This document shows, piece after piece, positions 60,018-64,000 of a DNA stretch of 64,000 nucleotides (within the stretch, counting starts at the first letter, position 1; every line of letters begins with the position of its first letter). The notes beneath the pieces are model-generated. The model worked only from the letters and a program-made list of their open reading frames with translations. It was not told where the DNA came from and did no database searches. The DNA lies in contig CAYJKQ010000001.1 in the NCBI GenBank assembly GCA_964370815.1, forward strand, positions 62,001 through 126,000. Direction: 5' to 3'. The translations under genes were made by a program, and so were the position numbers. This stretch comes from UBA12087 sp964370815 (GTDB lineage: Bacteria > Chloroflexota > Anaerolineae > Anaerolineales > Villigracilaceae).

Positions 60018-61103
60018 CTATACTTCGCTGTTATTTATTGTCTCATCATCACTTTCTGTATCTGCCAGGATCAGACCGCCGCCGGATGCTTGTTCGCGCA
60101 CAACGCGCTCGATTTCAGCTGCAAGCTCTGAATTCTGTCGCAGGAATTCTTTTGAGTTTTCACGTCCTTGACCAATACGGACATCGCCAAACGAGTAGAA
60201 GGCACCCCTTTTTGTAATTATTTCGAATTGCGTTGCCAAGTCAACCAGGTCTCCAACTTTTGATATTCCTTCATTGTACATTATGTCAAATTCAGCAGTT
60301 CTGAAAGGAGGGGCGACTTTGTTCTTTACGACGCGAACACGTGTGCGATTTCCAATGATCTCAGCACCGACTTTTATGGATTGAATGCGGCGAACGTCAA
60401 GGCGAACAGATGCATAGAATTTAAGAGCATTTCCACCGGTAGTAGTCTCGGGATTGCCAAACATTACCCCAATCTTCATCCGTAGCTGATTTGTAAATAT
60501 GACAGCAGTTTTTGTTTGATTGATAGCGCCTGAAAGTTTACGTAATGCCTGGGACATGAGACGTGCCATGGAACCCATTTGGGCATCCCCCATATCTCCT
60601 TCAATTTCAGCCCGTGGCACCAGCGCAGCAACTGAGTCGATAACGACCAATTCCACGGCACCCGATCGAACGAGAGTCTCTGTGATTTCCAAAGCCTGTT
60701 CACCTGTGTCAGGTTGAGAAATTAACAGGTTATCGATGTCAACTCCACAGTGGGCGGCATATATCGGATCAAGTGCGTGTTCCATATCAACATAAGCACA
60801 GGTACCGCCCAATTTTTGTGCTTCTGCCACAATATGTTGGCTGATGGTAGTCTTTCCGGATGATTCTGGACCATAGATTTCGGTAATACGGCCACGTGGA
60901 ATACCGCCAATGCCAAGCGCAAGATCGAGTGACAGGGAACCAGTTGGAATTACTTCTATTGCCATACTATGTGCTTCGCCGAGACGCATAATGGACCCAT
61001 CGCCATAACGTTTTACAATATCTCCGAGAGCTTTATCGAGCATTGCCTGACGTGCTTCGTCCATTTGCCCCATTGGCTTAAATTCTTGAGCTTTTTTTGC
61101 CAT
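60018..61103 (-). CDS. recA: recombinase RecA
   Basis: Homologous-recombination strand-exchange protein and SOS coprotease. The 361-residue protein has the MAW/oligomerisation N-terminus, Walker A GPESSGKTT (78-86), VVIDSVAALVPRAEIEGDMGD, loop-2 region FGNPETTTGGNALKFYASVR and an acidic tail ending ESDDETINNSEV. AGAGGT precedes the ATG. Its promoter has an SOS-like box. Full-length and intein-free. Confidence 0.97.
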   Translation of the reverse strand: MAKKAQEFKPMGQMDEARQAMLDKALGDIVKRYGDGSIMRLGEAHSMAIEVIPTGSLSLDLALGIGGIPRGRITEIYGPESSGKTTISQHIVAEAQKLGGTCAYVDMEHALDPIYAAHCGVDIDNLLISQPDTGEQALEITETLVRSGAVELVVIDSVAALVPRAEIEGDMGDAQMGSMARLMSQALRKLSGAINQTKTAVIFTNQLRMKIGVMFGNPETTTGGNALKFYASVRLDVRRIQSIKVGAEIIGNRTRVRVVKNKVAPPFRTAEFDIMYNEGISKVGDLVDLATQFEIITKRGAFYSFGDVRIGQGRENSKEFLRQNSELAAEIERVVREQASGGGLILADTESDDETINNSEV

Positions 61104-61163
61104 TTTACCTCTCCGCTTATTTTATGTGTAACCAGGCTGATCACTGATCATATTATAAATAAA

Positions 61164-61191
61164 ATTATAGCACAGATGTTCAGTAAGTCAA
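61164..61191 (-). promoter_or_regulatory. recA promoter with SOS-like operator in the spacer
   Basis: On the minus strand TTGACT (61186-61191) and a perfect TATAAT (61164-61169) are 16 bases apart. The 12 bases directly before the -10 read GAACATCTGTGC (61170-61181), one base from the GAACNNNNGTTC LexA-type box of Gram-positive relatives. LexA control is inferred from this match. Confidence 0.65.
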
Positions 61192-61217
61192 CACTATCCT
61201 TTTTGGCTGGGAAAAAA

Positions 61218-61967
61218 CTAAACCCGACCCCAGGCAAAATAGGTGGGGACGTACAGGGTGCGTTGTCCTTTAAGCCTGGCTTCCAGGTCGATCCGTTTCA
61301 AGGAGGCGATTTCAGACAGCAGTAAGACACCTTCCAGGTCAGATTCCAACACTCTCCACTCCAATTCCCAATCCTCGGTTTTCAATGCCTCGGGTGAAAA
61401 TCTCTGTAAGGTGCCATTCTCAATCAGGTGGATCCCTGCCTGGGTAAATAAAGACGGCAATCTCGAACCAATCGTCGGGTCTGCTCCCTGGGTTTGCAGG
61501 GACAAAGTTTGCAATTCCCCCAGGCGAGCCATTTCTTGGGGTGTGTCAATGCGTTGACCATAATCCGGTTCAGCCATGACCAGTATAGCGCCTCCCTTGC
61601 AGGTTACCCGGTGCATCTCACGCAATACTTGGATCGGATCGCCAACCCACAGCAGCAGAAAATGGCAAAAACAAATTTCGAAAAGGCGGTTGGCGTATGG
61701 GAGAGCCAAGGCGTTGGCGTTTACGAATCTTGCAGAAGCAACATGCATGTTGGCTTCCTGTAGTCGGGTATATTCCAGGTCCACACCGTGGATTCTTGCA
61801 TCCGTTAATGAGGGCAGGTCGCTCAGGATGGCACCAGTTCCACAGCCAACCTCCAGGACCAGACTGGCGTCTTGCAGACCGGCTTTTTTGTATAGGTGGC
61901 TCCTCAAAGGTCTCGTCCAGCCCGATTGCTGGGTAAAACGGGTGTGCCAGTTGACTTCAGGCTTCAT
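61218..61967 (-). CDS. class I SAM-dependent methyltransferase (Methyltransf_11/25)
   Basis: The 249-residue protein carries motif I LVLEVGCGTGAIL (about 37-49), GVDLEYTRLQEANMH, and FEICFCHFLLLWVGDP with HRVTCKGGAILVMAEPDYG. The substrate is unknown. Base composition is visibly higher in G+C than recA's other neighbours. The stop-start overlap with the phosphatase gene (11 bases) makes a two-gene operon. Confidence 0.85.
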   Translation of the reverse strand: MKPEVNWHTRFTQQSGWTRPLRSHLYKKAGLQDASLVLEVGCGTGAILSDLPSLTDARIHGVDLEYTRLQEANMHVASARFVNANALALPYANRLFEICFCHFLLLWVGDPIQVLREMHRVTCKGGAILVMAEPDYGQRIDTPQEMARLGELQTLSLQTQGADPTIGSRLPSLFTQAGIHLIENGTLQRFSPEALKTEDWELEWRVLESDLEGVLLLSEIASLKRIDLEARLKGQRTLYVPTYFAWGRV

Positions 61968-62487
61968 GCCAATTTAAAATAAATTCGACTTGGGATTGAG
62001 TTTCAGGCGAATGGGAAAAATGTCTACTTTGTGCGGATGTGCCATAAATTCCTGCCAGCTTTTCCAGCGCTTCCGCGCCACTCAAGCCATGTCGCACAAG
62101 GAAACATCCCACCGTGGTGCCCGTCCTGCCGATCCCAGCCCAGCAATGCAGGTAGATCTTATGTCCATTTGACAACGAGATGTCGATGCTATCCAGGATC
62201 GCACGCATGTTGGCATGAGAAGGCAAACCCCGATCCGTGATACTGAACCTGTTGTGGAAGACAGGACGTTCATAGAACTTTGCTTCCTCGGATAAAATGG
62301 AAGCGTAATCAGGCAGCTCGTCTTCACCTGTCAGGTTGAAGAAAGAGTCAAATCCTGCATTCAGGAAGGCGGTCATATTGTTACGGGTCAAAGAGCGATC
62401 ATAAGCTCCAGGATATTCACCTGCCAGGAATTGGCCTGGTAAAACCCAGTAGGAGCCTGGGATAGGGCGATCATCACTGCTTATCAT
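61957..62487 (-). CDS. dual-specificity / tyrosine-type protein phosphatase
   Basis: The 176-residue protein has the cysteine-phosphatase P-loop HCWAGIGRTG (H114, C115, R121; HCx5R), with a likely general acid Asp in FSITDRGLP (D85). Layout fits small cytosolic DSP/PTP-like enzymes; the natural phosphosubstrate (protein, lipid or nucleotide) is unknown. It overlaps the following methyltransferase and shares its high G+C. No kinase partner lies nearby. Confidence 0.85.
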   Translation of the reverse strand: MISSDDRPIPGSYWVLPGQFLAGEYPGAYDRSLTRNNMTAFLNAGFDSFFNLTGEDELPDYASILSEEAKFYERPVFHNRFSITDRGLPSHANMRAILDSIDISLSNGHKIYLHCWAGIGRTGTTVGCFLVRHGLSGAEALEKLAGIYGTSAQSRHFSHSPETQSQVEFILNWHEA

Positions 62488-62523
62488 AAAATAAAAATAC
62501 TCCGTCTTGCTGGATAAGATTGG

Positions 62524-62964
62524 TCAGGGTGTTGAATTTAATATAAAGTTGACGATCTCAGTCGCTGATTTTACCAGCTTCGGGCAGGTTTTCTTGAAAA
62601 CCTGGGATTCCCGGGCAGCTAGTAATCCTTCCGGATGGCTTATGTCAAAATTAATCAGTTGTTTACATTGAATGGAGTTGTGTTTCTCCTGAAAACGTTG
62701 AATAAATTCCTGTGAGATGTTGTAGATGGTTTCATTACTTTCACCAGGTTCTGGACCGAAATTTAAAGCCAAGACCATTAGAGCGCCTGTCACAGCACCG
62801 CAGGTTTCACCCTGACGAGCGATGCCACCCCCGAACGGGGCTGCAATTTTGATGGCGATATCTTGGCTTATGCCAAATCGACCGGCAAATCCACACAGAA
62901 GAGACTGGGAGCAAGAATAGCCCTGTTCAAACCATTGCATGGTGATCTTAATGGGATTATTCAT
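62524..62964 (-). CDS. C_GCAxxG_C_C family protein
   Basis: The 146 residues show GYSCSQSLLCGF, GGGIARQGETCGAVTGALMV and two later Cys (CKQL, KTCPKLV), which define TIGR01909 / C_GCAxxG_C_C. The pattern of four to five Cys suggests a redox or metal site; the family has no agreed function. It is minus-strand, 36 bases upstream of the phosphatase gene. Confidence 0.9.
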   Translation of the reverse strand: MNNPIKITMQWFEQGYSCSQSLLCGFAGRFGISQDIAIKIAAPFGGGIARQGETCGAVTGALMVLALNFGPEPGESNETIYNISQEFIQRFQEKHNSIQCKQLINFDISHPEGLLAARESQVFKKTCPKLVKSATEIVNFILNSTP

Positions 62965-63033
62965 GGTGACTCCTCATGCAAAAATAGTGTTTATAATTTA
63001 CCATAAGTTATCGGAAAACTCATGGAGCAAAAA

Positions 63034-63468
63034 ATGGAAAAATCAATCCAACAAAACCGATCAGAGCAAATTGAAATGGTTATATCAGCCTTGGGAAGTA
63101 TTGTTTGCTTTTTAACAACTTATCTAATCTGGAGAAGTTTTATACCTTACCAGGATTTCTGGCTGCTGCCGGGATTCTATTTTATCGAATTACTGCTGGG
63201 GGCATCCATATGTTTTTTCGCGTACCTTCTGAGAGTTCCACAGGCTTCCACCATTACCTTGATCTACAGCGGGATTCTTTGTGCATTCATCCTTCTGGCA
63301 AGCTTTTCGGTAGGAATTTTGTTTGTTCCGGTATTTCTGATATTTGCAGGGTTATCCATTTTTGCTGCCATCAGGTATCGCCAAAATCTACTTTCTAAGT
63401 TGGGAATATTTGTCATTTCCGTTCTGATCCAATCAGCGTTTATGTTGTTTTTTGTTTGGGTCTTGTAA
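63034..63468 (+). CDS. four-helix membrane protein of unknown function
   Basis: The 144-residue product has four hydrophobic helices (about 18-36, 44-64, 72-92 and 93-142 with a short break). There is no recognised domain or catalytic motif. The ATG at 63034 has GGAG six bases upstream; an ATG at 63022 is in frame. It is isolated, divergent from the C_GCAxxG_C_C gene, and ends at a large hairpin. Confidence 0.55.
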   Translation: MEKSIQQNRSEQIEMVISALGSIVCFLTTYLIWRSFIPYQDFWLLPGFYFIELLLGASICFFAYLLRVPQASTITLIYSGILCAFILLASFSVGILFVPVFLIFAGLSIFAAIRYRQNLLSKLGIFVISVLIQSAFMLFFVWVL

Positions 63469-63488
63469 TAATAGTAAAAAATATTATA

Positions 63489-63545
63489 ACGTCCCGAAGG
63501 TTTTGCCCAGGCAATGTCATTCTCCTGGAGGGACCTTCGGGACGT
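63489..63545. terminator. large stem-loop, convergent terminator or repeat element
   Basis: A perfect 13-bp outer stem (ACGTCCCGAAGGT / ACCTTCGGGACGT) encloses a second stem (CCAGG 63507-63511 / CCTGG 63524-63528). It lies between the four-helix protein gene and the next gene on the other strand. There is no long T-run, so it may be a REP-like repeat rather than a pure terminator. Confidence 0.6.
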
Positions 63546-63585
63546 CTATGTAAAGATGTTATGCATTGCGCAAGAACTATTACAC

Positions 63586-64000
63586 TCAGTGATAGATCTC
63601 AATAAACGTATTGTTCAGAAAATTTCCCAGGATCTGTTCTGACATCCCTTGTGCAGGGAGAACATCACCATCCGGTTCAACATACAGCCAAACCTTGCCA
63701 GCCCCGGTGGGTATTTCATCACCTCTAGTCTCAAAGGCGACCGGGTTGTCCAGGGAATAAGGCACGGGTAGATCCCAACGTAATGTCATACCCAGATTGG
63801 CAGCCTGGTTTCGAAGGGTTTCGAGCAAATCTTTCAGGCTGGCATTCGCTACACTCAAAGATAGGCTTGTAACACCCAGCTTGGCAAGTTCCTTTAGAGT
63901 TTCATCTGCCTGGGTTGCATTGCTTTGGGTAAGAGTCAGATGAACTGTTGTGAAAAGATCTTCGGGTATAATGGTTTTAAGGGCTTTCCATGAAGCCTTA
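63586..64000 (-). CDS. C-terminal part of a radical-SAM-type protein, 5' end beyond the window
   Basis: The frame stays open to base 64000, so the N-terminus is missing. The visible 137 residues include TTVHLTLTQSNATQADETL, LGMTLRWDLPVPYSLDNPVA and VWLYVEPDGDVLPAQGMSEQ with ILGNF. The last part resembles the C-terminus of radical SAM proteins with a cofactor or peptide substrate (the 'VEPDGDVLPAQG...LGN' end). The CxxxCxxC cluster would lie outside the window. Identification is moderate. Confidence 0.55.
   Translation of the reverse strand, partial: KASWKALKTIIPEDLFTTVHLTLTQSNATQADETLKELAKLGVTSLSLSVANASLKDLLETLRNQAANLGMTLRWDLPVPYSLDNPVAFETRGDEIPTGAGKVWLYVEPDGDVLPAQGMSEQILGNFLNNTFIEIYH

Noticed and set aside
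59929..60217. Plus-strand ORFs over the recA 3' end
   Set aside because: They are antisense to recA and have no recognisable features.
1..64000. CRISPR arrays, tRNA genes or insertion sequences
   Set aside because: No regularly spaced repeats, cloverleaf-like CCA-ended genes or transposase motifs were seen; a tRNAscan-SE or ISfinder search could still find something I missed.

Overview
The window is chromosomal DNA from a low-to-moderate G+C, monoderm-like bacterium. It most resembles the Chloroflexota, class Anaerolineae. This is inferred from gene content: a FhaA/FhaB/RodA–PBP cell-wall cluster, lipoproteins and parvulins with Pro/Thr-rich linkers, an Nbr1-type lipoprotein relic, a TIGR01906/DUF1461 membrane protein, Glx-DUF2085 and Asp23–NusB, and no outer-membrane or LPS genes. 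Most genes are housekeeping. I see no tRNA, rRNA, CRISPR array, insertion sequence or prophage.

Layout. 0-9 kb: 5'-truncated ileS, divergent degV, then alr-lspA-rluD-ltaE and punA. 9-17 kb: small membrane protein, acetyltransferase, a multi-TM sensor with a C-terminal helix-turn-helix-like end, an S1-domain protein, ftsK, a CDP-alcohol phosphatidyltransferase and lgt. 17.2-17.75 kb is a graveyard holding an ABC-ATPase pseudogene. 17.9-20.7 kb: HNH endonuclease, NAD-dependent epimerase-like protein and tyrS with a hairpin leader. 20.7-25.4 kb (minus): fhaA-fhaB-mtnP-rodA::pbp, matching the actinobacterial fhaA-fhaB-(pstP)-rodA-pbpA cluster, but with RodA and the PBP fused and the transpeptidase active site gone. 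25.5-31 kb: aldo/keto reductase, then rnc-smc behind a structured leader. 31-34.7 kb (minus): PHP hydrolase, rpsF-ssb-rpsR with an S6:S18-type leader, and a parvulin foldase.

35-43.7 kb: FtsB-like protein, spermidine-synthase-like membrane protein, DUF1461 protein, fabG, asp23, nusB, tatB-like, tatC, a large lipoprotein with a glycosidase-like barrel, and tatA, closed by a strong bidirectional terminator. 43.9-51.2 kb: ABC exporter, Tat-exported L,D-transpeptidase, ccdA, thioredoxin-fold–DUF2085 fusion, pgeF, yggS, yggT and DUF167. 51.4-57.4 kb: a TPR lytic transglycosylase and the divergent mtnA-pfkB-ahcY set (S-adenosylmethionine by-product recycling), sharing a promoter region with back-to-back -35 boxes. 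57.4-64 kb: YbaK-type deacylase, methyltransferase, nitroreductase, an Nbr1 lipoprotein pseudogene, recA with an SOS-like box between its promoter hexamers, a G+C-rich methyltransferase/phosphatase pair, a C_GCAxxG_C_C protein, a membrane protein, and a radical-SAM-associated gene cut by the right edge.

Main themes are cell-envelope building (alr, lspA, lgt, rodA::pbp, FHA adaptors, Ldt, Slt, FtsB-like, FtsK), Tat export, methylthioadenosine/SAH recycling and DNA maintenance (smc, recA, ssb, ftsK). The points most worth a second look are the RodA–pseudo-PBP fusion in an FHA operon, the kinase-less membrane sensor, and several RNA leaders (rnc, rpsF, tyrS, mtnA).
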